From Desulfovibrio sp. UBA4079 (GTDB lineage Bacteria > Desulfobacterota > Desulfovibrionia > Desulfovibrionales > Desulfovibrionaceae), in NCBI GenBank assembly GCA_002382645.1, contig DFYP01000040.1, forward strand, positions 1 through 14,966: 14,966 nucleotides of DNA. Reading direction: 5' to 3'. A program made the translations under genes and the position numbers. How positions within the stretch are numbered: the first letter of the stretch is position 1; every line of letters begins with the position of its first letter. Below are positions 1 to 8,300 of this stretch, one piece after another. Below the pieces are notes generated by a model. The model saw only the letters and a list, made by a program, of their open reading frames with translations, was not told where the DNA came from and did not search any database.

Positions 1-547
1 AGCCGGTTTCGGCCAGGAGCGCCAGGAAGCGCGCGGGCCGCGGCCCGGCCAGGGCCTTGAGCAGTTCCCGGCCCACGCGTTCGGCGCTCAGGTCCGTGAG
101 CAGCCCGGCCCGGGCCACGGCCTCCATGGCCGCGCGCAGGTCCGGGTGGGCGCTGAAGTCCTGGAGCACGGCCAGGAACCGGGCGGCCCGGAAGGCCCGC
201 AAGGGGTCCTGCTCCAGGGCCTGGGGCGAGCAGGGCCGCAAGACGCGGTGGCGTATGTCCTCCAGGGCCTGGGGGTGGCAGAAGAGGCGGCCCTCGCTGT
301 CCAGGGCCACGGCGTTCACCGTGAAGTCGCGGGCCGCCAGGTCCTGTTCCAGGTTCGCGGCCCGGGGAAAGGCGAACTCCGAACCCTGGAGCCAGAACAC
401 GGGAAAGGCCCGGCCCACTTTTTGGGCCTGGGGGAAGCGCGCCTGGAACTCCGCCTCGCCCGCGTCCAGCACGAGAAAGTCCTTGTCGCCCGGGGGGCGC
501 CCAAGTAAGAGGTTGCGGACAAAGCCGCCCACGAGCAGAATGCGCAT
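1..547 (-). CDS. CCA-adding enzyme / poly(A) polymerase family nucleotidyltransferase (N-terminal part, cut by window edge)
   Basis: Class II nucleotidyltransferases of this family add CCA to tRNA 3' ends or add poly(A) tails to RNA in the cytoplasm. About 182 codons are visible, read leftward from ATG at 547; the C-terminal part lies outside the window. The head domain is clear: GGFVRNLLLG at residues 7-16 (family pattern GGxVRDxLLG, here with Asn12 in place of Asp), the metal-binding Asp pair in DKDF (D21, D23), RDFTVNA at 73-79, a DPLRAFRAARF segment near 115-125, and an ERxxxE motif (SAERVGRE) near 160. Only six residues precede GGFVR, so the N-terminus is short for the family. No strong ribosome site lies upstream of the ATG. 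The gene diverges from the biotin ligase gene with a 48-nt gap. CCA versus poly(A) activity cannot be decided from this part, so no symbol is given. Confidence 0.88.
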   Translation of the reverse strand, partial: MRILLVGGFVRNLLLGRPPGDKDFLVLDAGEAEFQARFPQAQKVGRAFPVFWLQGSEFAFPRAANLEQDLAARDFTVNAVALDSEGRLFCHPQALEDIRHRVLRPCSPQALEQDPLRAFRAARFLAVLQDFSAHPDLRAAMEAVARAGLLTDLSAERVGRELLKALAGPRPARFLALLAETG

Positions 548-595
548 GAGCGGAAGGTAGCATGGGCGCGGCCGCCGCGCCAGGAGAGCAGGGGG

Positions 596-1489
596 ATGAT
601 CGCCGGGACCTTTCTCTGGGCTGACGGCCGCGAGGGCCTGGCCGCACCGCTCGATCCGGAGTCTCTGGCCGCGGCCCATCCCTCCTGGGCCAGGGACGTG
701 GCCGAGCTGGGCCCCTGGGAGCCCGTGGAGCAGGGCGGGCTCAAGCTCTGGCGCTCGTCGCGGCCCGCGGACCAGGCCGTGCTCGTGGCCGGGGAATGCA
801 CCACCACCATGGACGCTGTCTGGACCCTGCTCCAGGACGGCCGGTTCCGGGACTGGGACAGCCTCATGGCCGTGGGCCAGACCAAGGGCCGCGGCCAACT
901 GCGGCGCCAGTGGGTCTCGCCCCCGGGCAACGTCTATGCCAGCGTGGTCCTGCCCCAGCCCGGGCCGGGCTGGTCCGAGCTGTTGCCGCTCCTGGCGGGC
1001 TGGTGCTTCAGCCGGGCCCTGGAGGGCCTGGGCTTTCCGGTGCGGCTCAAGTGGCCCAACGACTTTCTCCTCTACGACCGCAAGGTGGCGGGCATGCTCC
1101 TGGAGGAGCGCGGCGGCCGCCTCGTGCTCGGCGTGGGCCTGAACCTGGCCTCGGTGCCGGACCCCGGGAGCCTGCGCCAGGGCTGTGCCGTGCCCGCCGG
1201 AACCCTGTGCGCGGACGGCCCGTTGCCGGGCCCCCTGAGCCTCTGGACGGCTCTTGTAAACGCCGTGAGAAAGGGCTATACGGACTCTTCCGATGTCGTT
1301 GACCCCTCTCACTTTCCTTCCCTCGTCACGGAGCGTCTCGCCTGGATGGGCCGACGGGTGCTTGTCGTCGATGGGGAGGAGAGCGCCTATCCGGCGAGAA
1401 TAATGGGACTTTCCGATCGCGGCGGCCTGCTTCTCGAACGCGACGGCAGAACCGAAGTCCTGTTTTCCGGGAGTGTGGCCCCGTTGTAG
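596..1489 (+). CDS. birA: Biotin--[acetyl-CoA-carboxylase] ligase (biotin protein ligase, no HTH domain)
   Basis: The enzyme activates biotin with ATP and transfers it to a lysine of a biotin carrier domain. The 297-residue product carries the ligase signature GQTKGRGQ (94-101, the ATP/biotin loop), KWPND (152-156), the biotin-contacting lysine in RKVAG (K163), and GVGLN (179-183). An SH3-like C-terminal domain spans about 243-297 and ends in FSGSVAPL. The roughly 65 residues before the catalytic core do not look like the helix-turn-helix of bifunctional E. coli BirA, so self-repression of biotin genes is not expected. AGGAGAG at 582-588 sits 7 nt before the ATG and fixes the start. The 48-nt gap to the pyruvate carboxylase gene suggests cotranscription, with its biotin domain as the likely client. 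Codons in the last third (about 1250-1400) are less GC-rich than the rest. Confidence 0.93.
   Translation: MIAGTFLWADGREGLAAPLDPESLAAAHPSWARDVAELGPWEPVEQGGLKLWRSSRPADQAVLVAGECTTTMDAVWTLLQDGRFRDWDSLMAVGQTKGRGQLRRQWVSPPGNVYASVVLPQPGPGWSELLPLLAGWCFSRALEGLGFPVRLKWPNDFLLYDRKVAGMLLEERGGRLVLGVGLNLASVPDPGSLRQGCAVPAGTLCADGPLPGPLSLWTALVNAVRKGYTDSSDVVDPSHFPSLVTERLAWMGRRVLVVDGEESAYPARIMGLSDRGGLLLERDGRTEVLFSGSVAPL
1254..1282 (+). promoter_or_regulatory. Possible internal promoter in birA (drives pyc)
   Basis: TTGTAA (1254-1259) and TATACG (1277-1282) are separated by 17 nt, each matching four of six sigma-70 consensus bases. They lie in the locally AT-richer 3' part of birA and would give a leader of about 250 nt before the pyruvate carboxylase gene. 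Based on a sequence match only. Confidence 0.25.
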
Positions 1490-1524
1490 GGGGCGGGAAC
1501 ACGGCGCGGAACAAGCCGCAGCGC

Positions 1525-1529
1525 GGGAG
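1525..1529 (+). promoter_or_regulatory. Ribosome binding site deciding the pyc start
   Basis: GGGAG lies 8 nt before ATG 1538. An upstream in-frame GTG at 1529 overlaps this site and therefore has no proper site of its own, so ATG 1538 is the preferred start. Confidence 0.6.
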
Positions 1530-1537
1530 TGGGGGCG

Positions 1538-4500
1538 ATGAAAGCCAAGACCTTTGAAGACGTGCTCAAGGAAGTGCGGGGAAAGCCCATTGTCGTGGCC
1601 AACCGGGGCATCCCGGCCCGCCGTATCTGCCGTTCCATCACCGAGATGTTCGACGCCGTGGCGGTGATGACCGCCACCGACGCGGACAAGACCTCGCCGG
1701 GCACCACCGGGGCCCACGAACTGCTCCTTCTGGGCGAGGACCCGCGCTCCTACCTGAACCTGGACCTGATCATCAAGCTGGCCCGCGACCGCGGGGCCGT
1801 GGCCATCCATCCCGGCTGGGGCTTCGCCGCCGAGGACGACACCTTTCCGGCCAAGTGCCTGGAGGCCGGCATCACCTTCATCGGCCCCACCCGCGAGGCC
1901 ATGCACACCCTGGGCAACAAGGTGGCCGTGCGCAAGCTGGCCGAGCAGCTGGGCGTGCCCGTGGTGCCCGGCTCGCCCGAAGCCGTGAGCGTGCCCGAGG
2001 CCCGGGAGATCGCCAAACAGATCGGCTTCCCGATCATGCTCAAGGCCGAGGGCGGCGGCGGCGGCCGGGGCATCTACGAGGTCTTTTCCGGGGACCAGCT
2101 GGAGTCGGCTTTTTCCAAGGCCTCGGCCCTGGCCCAGGCCTCCTTCGGCAACCCCCGGCTGTACGTGGAAAAGCTGCTCACCTCGGTGCGCCACATCGAG
2201 ATCCAGGTGGTGGCCGACAAGTACGGCAACGTCTTCGCCTTTGACGAGCGCGACTGCACGGTCCAGCGCAACCACCAGAAGCTCATCGAGATCACGCCCT
2301 CGCCCTGGTCCAAGATGACCCCGGAGTTGCGCGAGCGGCTCAAGGAGTACTCCCGCCGCCTGGTCACGGCCGTGGGCTACGACTCCCTGTGCACCGTGGA
2401 ATTCCTTCTGGACAAGGACGCCACGCCGTACCTCATCGAGGTGAACACCCGGCTCCAGGTGGAGCACGGGATCACCGAGTGCCGCTACGGCATCGACCTG
2501 GTGGAGGAGCAGATCGCCATCGCCTTCGGGGCGAAACTGCGGCTCAACGAGGAGAACACGAAACCCTTCCAGTGGGCCATGCAGGTGCGCGTCAACTGCG
2601 AGGACCCCCAGAAGGACTTCTCGCCCAATGCCGGGCGCATCACCCGCTATGTCTCCCCGGGCGGCCAGGGCGTGCGCATCGACTCCTGCATCTGCGCGGG
2701 CTACAACTTTCCGGCCCAGTATGACTCCGCGGCCTCGCTGCTCATCACCTACGGCCGCACCTGGATCAAGGTCGTCCAGCTCATGCGCCGGGCCCTGCGC
2801 GAGTACATGATCGGCGGACTCAAGACCACGATCACCTTCCACCGCCAGGTCATCAAGCACCCGGACTTCATCTCCGGGGACTACGACACGAACTTCGTGC
2901 AGCAGAAGAAGGCCGAGCTCATGGCCTACCGGGACAAGGAGCCGGATTCCCTGCGGCTCTCCCGGCTGGTCTGCGAGATCGCGGCCAAGGGCTACAACCC
3001 GTTCGTCCAGCTGGGCGAGTACCGCGGCCGCGAGGACCGGCGCCTGGGGACCTTCAAGTTCGTGCGGCCTCCCGAGCCGGCCTCCTGGTTCGAGCCGCGC
3101 ATCACCCGGGGCATGAGCCGCGACGCCATCCTGGACGCCCTGCGCGAGGACCGGGAGCAGGGCATCGTGCACATGACCGACACCACCACCCGGGACATCA
3201 CCCAGTCCAACTCGGGCAACCGCTTCCGCCTGGCCGAGGACCGGCTCGTGGGCCCGTACCTGGACAAGTGCGGCTTCTTCTCCCTGGAGAACGGCGGCGG
3301 CGCGCACTTCCACGTGGCCATGCTGGCCAACATGACCTACCCGTTCTCCGAGGCCGCGGAGTGGAACAAGTTCGCGCCCCGGACGCTCAAGCAGATCCTC
3401 ATCCGCTCCACCAACGTGCTGGGCTACAAGCCCCAGCCCAAGAACCTCATGCAGCTCACCGGCGAGATGATCTGCGAGCACTACGAGGTCATCCGCTGCT
3501 TTGACTTCCTGAACCATGTCGAAAACATGCGGCCCTTCGCCGAGGTGGTCCTGTCCTCGGACAAGCACCTCTGGGAACCGGCCATCTCCCTGTCCTGGGC
3601 CAAGGGCTTCGACGTGAAGCGCTACCTGGAGGTCACCGAGGAGATCCTGGCCATGTGCGCCGACGTGGCCGGGGTGAGCAAGAAGAAGGTCCAGCAGCGC
3701 ATCATCCTGGGCCTCAAGGACATGGCCGGGGTCTGCCCGCCGCGGTTCATGCGCGAGCTCATCGAGTCCATCCGCAAGCGCTACCCCGAGCTGGTGATCC
3801 ACTCCCACCGGCACTACACCGACGGGCTGTTCGTGCCGACCATGGGCGCGGCGGCCCAGGCCGGGGCCCACATCGTGGACGTGGCCATCGGCGCGGCCGT
3901 GCGCTGGTACGGCCAGGGCGAGGTCCTGTCCACGGCCTCCTACGTCGAGAACGAGATCGGCCTGAAGACCCACCTGGACAAGGACATGATCCGGGCCGCG
4001 GGCTTCGCGCTCAAGCAGATCATGCCGTACTACGACCGCTACACCGCGCCCTATTTCCAGGGCATCGACCATGACGTGGTGGAGCACGGCATGCCCGGCG
4101 GGGCCACCTCCTCCTCCCAGGAGGGCGCGCTCAAGCAGGGCTACATCCACCTGCTGCCCTACATGCTCAAATTCCTGGCCGGGACCCGCAAGGTGGTGCG
4201 CTACCACGACGTGACCCCGGGCTCGCAGATCACCTGGAACACGGCCTTCCTGGGCGTCACCGGGGCCTACAAGCGCGGCGGCAACATCGAGGTGCGCCGG
4301 CTCCTGAACATCCTGGACATCGTCAACGTGGTGCCCGAGAAGGACCTCACGGCCCTGGAGAAGGAGGCCCGCCTGGACCTCTACCGGGACAGCAACGACG
4401 CCTTCCGCAACCTGCTTTTGGGCAAGTACGGCAGGCTGCCCCTGGGCTTCCCCGCGGACTGGGTCTACCAGAGCGCCTTTGGCAAGGACTGGGAAAAGGC

Positions 4501-5260
4501 CGTGGCCGACCGGACCACCGAGTCGCCCCTGGCCAGCCTGGTGGACCTGGACCTGGACGCCGAGCACCGGGTCCTGTCCCAGCGCATCGGACGCGAGCCC
4601 TCGGCCGAGGAGTTCGTCATGTACCTGAACCACCCGGCCGATGCCATCAAGACCATGGATTTCTTCGAGAAGTACGGCAATCCCAACAACCTGCCCCTGG
4701 ACGTCTGGTTCGAGGGCCTGGAGAAGAACCGGCCCCTGCACTTCCAGGGCGATTGCGGCAAGCCCCACACCATGCGCATCCTGGACCTGGGCGAGCCGGA
4801 CGAGCACGGCATGAGCGTGGTGCGCTACGTCATGGACTCCGAGATCATGAGCCACATGGTCAAGGTCCGCGAGCCCCTGCACATGGACAAGGACGCCGAG
4901 GAAATGGCCGACCCGGGCAATCCCTGCCACGTGGGCTCGCCCTCCAACGGCGACCTCTGGATCGTGCATGTCCGGCCCGGCGACGTGGTCAAGAAGGGCG
5001 AGGAGCTGTTCAACATCTCCATCATGAAGCAGGAGAAGGCCGTCATCGCGCCCGTGGACGGGGTGGTGCGCCGGGTGCTCAAGGCCGCCAACTTCCAGGA
5101 GGACCGCAAGATGGTCCCGGTGAAGGAGGGCGAGCTGCTGGTGGAGCTGGGGCCCAGCCCGCGCACCTGCCCCACCTGCAAGGGCTTCATTCCCCTGGAG
5201 GACTGCAAGTACTGCCCGAAGTGCGGTCAGAAGCTGGACGCCCTGACACCCAAGGGGTGA
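1538..5260 (+). CDS. pyc: Pyruvate carboxylase, divergent single-chain form with C-terminal Cys-rich tail
   Basis: Biotin-dependent conversion of pyruvate, bicarbonate and ATP to oxaloacetate, an anaplerotic step in the cytoplasm. The 1240 residues hold, in order: biotin carboxylase (about 15-470) with VVANRG (19-24), K169 and the Gly loop 172-176, ERDCTVQR (from E237) and EVNTRLQVEH (E301, N303, R305); carboxyltransferase (about 530-830) with TDTTTRD (D548, R552, Q556), R623, Y630, the carboxylatable lysine in KDMAG (K727) and metal ligands H757/H759; and a biotinyl domain (about 1130-1202) with IMKQ, K1164 being the attachment lysine. Usual AMKM is altered to IMKQ. GGATFD of the family reads GGAHFH (His592 for Asp), and HTHDTSG reads HRHYTDG. 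After the biotinyl domain comes a tail with C1211xxC1214, C1223 and C1226xxC1229, which resembles a zinc ribbon. The usual length is about 1150. Probably cotranscribed with birA. Function is confident; the divergence is real but its effect is unknown. Confidence 0.93.
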   Translation: MKAKTFEDVLKEVRGKPIVVANRGIPARRICRSITEMFDAVAVMTATDADKTSPGTTGAHELLLLGEDPRSYLNLDLIIKLARDRGAVAIHPGWGFAAEDDTFPAKCLEAGITFIGPTREAMHTLGNKVAVRKLAEQLGVPVVPGSPEAVSVPEAREIAKQIGFPIMLKAEGGGGGRGIYEVFSGDQLESAFSKASALAQASFGNPRLYVEKLLTSVRHIEIQVVADKYGNVFAFDERDCTVQRNHQKLIEITPSPWSKMTPELRERLKEYSRRLVTAVGYDSLCTVEFLLDKDATPYLIEVNTRLQVEHGITECRYGIDLVEEQIAIAFGAKLRLNEENTKPFQWAMQVRVNCEDPQKDFSPNAGRITRYVSPGGQGVRIDSCICAGYNFPAQYDSAASLLITYGRTWIKVVQLMRRALREYMIGGLKTTITFHRQVIKHPDFISGDYDTNFVQQKKAELMAYRDKEPDSLRLSRLVCEIAAKGYNPFVQLGEYRGREDRRLGTFKFVRPPEPASWFEPRITRGMSRDAILDALREDREQGIVHMTDTTTRDITQSNSGNRFRLAEDRLVGPYLDKCGFFSLENGGGAHFHVAMLANMTYPFSEAAEWNKFAPRTLKQILIRSTNVLGYKPQPKNLMQLTGEMICEHYEVIRCFDFLNHVENMRPFAEVVLSSDKHLWEPAISLSWAKGFDVKRYLEVTEEILAMCADVAGVSKKKVQQRIILGLKDMAGVCPPRFMRELIESIRKRYPELVIHSHRHYTDGLFVPTMGAAAQAGAHIVDVAIGAAVRWYGQGEVLSTASYVENEIGLKTHLDKDMIRAAGFALKQIMPYYDRYTAPYFQGIDHDVVEHGMPGGATSSSQEGALKQGYIHLLPYMLKFLAGTRKVVRYHDVTPGSQITWNTAFLGVTGAYKRGGNIEVRRLLNILDIVNVVPEKDLTALEKEARLDLYRDSNDAFRNLLLGKYGRLPLGFPADWVYQSAFGKDWEKAVADRTTESPLASLVDLDLDAEHRVLSQRIGREPSAEEFVMYLNHPADAIKTMDFFEKYGNPNNLPLDVWFEGLEKNRPLHFQGDCGKPHTMRILDLGEPDEHGMSVVRYVMDSEIMSHMVKVREPLHMDKDAEEMADPGNPCHVGSPSNGDLWIVHVRPGDVVKKGEELFNISIMKQEKAVIAPVDGVVRRVLKAANFQEDRKMVPVKEGELLVELGPSPRTCPTCKGFIPLEDCKYCPKCGQKLDALTPKG

Positions 5261-5273
5261 ACGGGTTCAATCA

Positions 5274-5303
5274 TTGACGAAAATGGGGCGCGAGGGGTAG
5301 ATT
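5274..5303 (+). promoter_or_regulatory. Candidate promoter of the PEP synthase gene, overlapped by a hairpin
   Basis: In the 114-nt gap after pyc, TTGACG (5274-5279) and TAGATT (5298-5303) are 18 nt apart (five and four of six consensus bases). An imperfect inverted repeat, CGCGAGGGG at 5289-5297 against CCCCCGCG further right, flanks the -10 element. This could allow the dikinase to be expressed apart from pyc. Confidence 0.38.
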
Positions 5304-5374
5304 AACGGCCCCCGCGAAGGGATACGGCACCGGCCGCAGAGCCGGGCGACACCGACCACGCCAAGGAGGAGTGC

Positions 5375-8300
5375 ATGGCCACGGTACAGAAGAAGGCGGC
5401 CGCCAAGAAGGACGCCCAAAAGGACGCCCCGAAACCCGCCCAGTCCATCGCCCCCAAGGAGGAGCTGGTCAAACAGCTCGTCCTCACCGGGCCCGAGATC
5501 GTGGCCATCGGCGAAGAGGCCGAGCTGCTGGTGGGCGGCAAGAACTACAACACCGCCATCATCAGCCAGGTTCCGCACATCCGCACTCCCCAGTTCCGCG
5601 CCATATCCTCCCTAGCCTTCCACAAGCTCCTCGATGAAACCCGGGTCAACGCCTCGGTGGTCCGCTCCCTGGTGGACAAGGAATACAACACCACGGACTG
5701 GAGCAACGAAGAGATCAACAAGGACCCGGAATATCTCCGCAAGTTCGTCCGGCACGTGGCCGACAAGATCAAGACCGAGTCCGGCAAGCAGAAGGGCACG
5801 CCCATCAAGCTGCGGACCTTCGTGAACAACGTGGTCGAGGGCTTCGCCACCTCGCCCGAGGGCATAGACCAGCTCCGCAAGCGCTCCGTGCTCGTGCAGG
5901 CCGCCATCCTCTCCGTGGACATGCCCAAGGAGGTGGCCGACGCCGTGCGCCGGGCCTACCAGGCCATCTGCAAGGAGGCGGCCATTGAGAACGAGCCCGT
6001 GGCCGTGCGCTCCTCGGCCGCGGGCGAGGACAGCCGCAAGAAGGCCTTTGCCGGGCTCCAGGACACCTATCTCAACATCGTGGGCGAGGACCAGGTGGTC
6101 GAGGCCTACCACTGGGACTGCTCCTCGGCCTACAACCTGCGCAGCATGACCTACCGCCGCGAGGCCATCCTGGACGCGGTGATCAAGGCCGAGGCCACCG
6201 GCGACGACGAGGTCGCCGAACAGGCCAAGAAGGAATGGGCCATCGAGCAGACCTCGCTCTCGGTCTGCATCATGCGCATGATCAACCCGGTGATCTCGGG
6301 CACGGCCTTTTCCGCGGACACGGCCACGGGCTGCCGGGGCACGGACCGCAACGACCTGGTCTCCATCGACGCCAGCTACGGCCTGGGCGAGGCCGTGGTC
6401 GGCGGCATGGTCACCCCGGACAAGTTCTACGTGTTCCAGCGCGACGACGGCTCCGAGGTGGTGGTCCGCTTCATGGGCTGCAAGGAGCGCAAGATCGTCT
6501 ACGAGGACGACCGCTCCGGCACCAAGCTCGTGAAGGTCGAGGAGAACCTGGTCTTCCGCTGGTCCCTGTCCCTGGCCCAGGCCGAGGAAGTGGCGCGCGG
6601 CGTGCGGGCCATCTCCAGGGCCTACGGCGGGATCATCATGGACACCGAGTTCTGCTTTGACGCCTCGGACCGCCTCTGGTTCGTGCAGGCCCGGCCCGAG
6701 ACCCGCTGGAACGAGGACCTGGAACAGCACCCGCACACCATCTTCATGCGCCGCCGCGAGGTGGACCCCAAGCACCTCACCGACGCCGAGATCATTGTGG
6801 AGGGCAACGGCGCCTCCCGCGGCGCGGGGCAGGGCACCGTGCGCTTCCTGCGTTCGGCGCTGGAGCTGAACAAGGTGAACAAGGGCGACATCCTGGCTGC
6901 GGACCGCACCGACCCGGACATGGTCCCGGGCATGCGCATCGCCTCGGCCATCCTGGCCGACGTGGGCGGCGACACGAGCCACGCGGCCATCACCTCCCGC
7001 GAGCTGGGCATCCCGGCGGTCATCGGCATCCAGCGCCTGGAGGCCCTGCGCTCCCTGGACGGCGCGGAAGTGACCGTGGACGGCTCCCGAGGCCGGGTCT
7101 ACCGCGGCGTGCTCCCGCTCATCGAGGTGGGCGGCGAGATCGACGTGAGCACGCTGCCCGAGACCAAGACCAAGGTGGGCCTGATCCTGGCCGACGTGGG
7201 CCAGGCCCTGTTCCTGTCCCGGCTGCGCAACGTGCCGGACTTCGAGGTGGGCCTGCTGCGCGCCGAGTTCATGCTCGGCAACATCAGCGTCCATCCCCTG
7301 GCCCTGGAGGCCTACGACAACGGCACCCTGGATCGGCTCGTGGAGGAAAAGCTTAAGGAGATGGAGGGCCATCTCACCAAGGTCATGAAGGACCAGCTGG
7401 CCTCGGGCCTGATCACCATGCACCTCTCGCTCCGGAGCTACGTGGGCCGGCTCACGGGCCTGGCCCGCGAGATGGACGCCCTGTCCGAGGGCGCCGGCGC
7501 CCGCGGCACCGACGAGGTCCTGGCCCAGCACCGGCGCATGCGCGAGCTGGAGAAGAAGCTCGACGAGCACATCGAGCACGCCACCGAGCGCCTGGACACG
7601 CTCAAGACCTCCGTGGAGCTGGACACCCATCTGGCCGTGGTCCTGGGCTTCTTCGACCTGCTGGAACCCGCGCCGGTGAACGACCCCGAGGCCCTCAAGC
7701 TGCGTCAGGACCACGAGCGCGAGGCGGCCGCCGTGGCCGTCCGGGTCAAGGACGATCCCAAGATCCTGGAGGTCCTGGACCGCATCCGCGTGCTGCGCGA
7801 GGAAGTGGCCCTGAAGATGGGCCTGGAATCCGAGATGGACGAGATCCGCACGCTCTCCTACCGGATCAAGAAGCTCCTCGATTCCCGCGGCTTCCGCACC
7901 GGCAAGGAGAACTACATCCAGACCCTGGCCCAGGGCCTGGCCCTGTTCGCCATGGCCTTCTACGGCAAGGACATCGTCTACCGGACCACGGACTTCAAGT
8001 CCAACGAGTACCGCAACCTGCTGGGCGGGTCCCTGTTCGAGATCCACGAGGACAACCCCATGCTCGGCTACCGGGGCGTGTCCCGCAACATCCACGACTG
8101 GGAGCTGGAGGCCTTCAAGCTGGCCCGGGGCATCTTCGGCGGCAAGAACCTCTGCCTCATGCTGCCCTTTGTGCGCACCCTGGAAGAGGCCCGCAGCATG
8201 AAGCGCTACCTCAAGCAGGTGCACAACATCCACTCCGGCAAGGACGGGCTCAAGCTCATCCTCATGTCCGAGATCCCGTCCAACGCCATCCTCTGCAAGG

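Noticed and set aside
1529..1537. GTG 1529 as the pyruvate carboxylase start
   Set aside because: It overlaps the ribosome site that serves ATG 1538 and would have no properly spaced site of its own.
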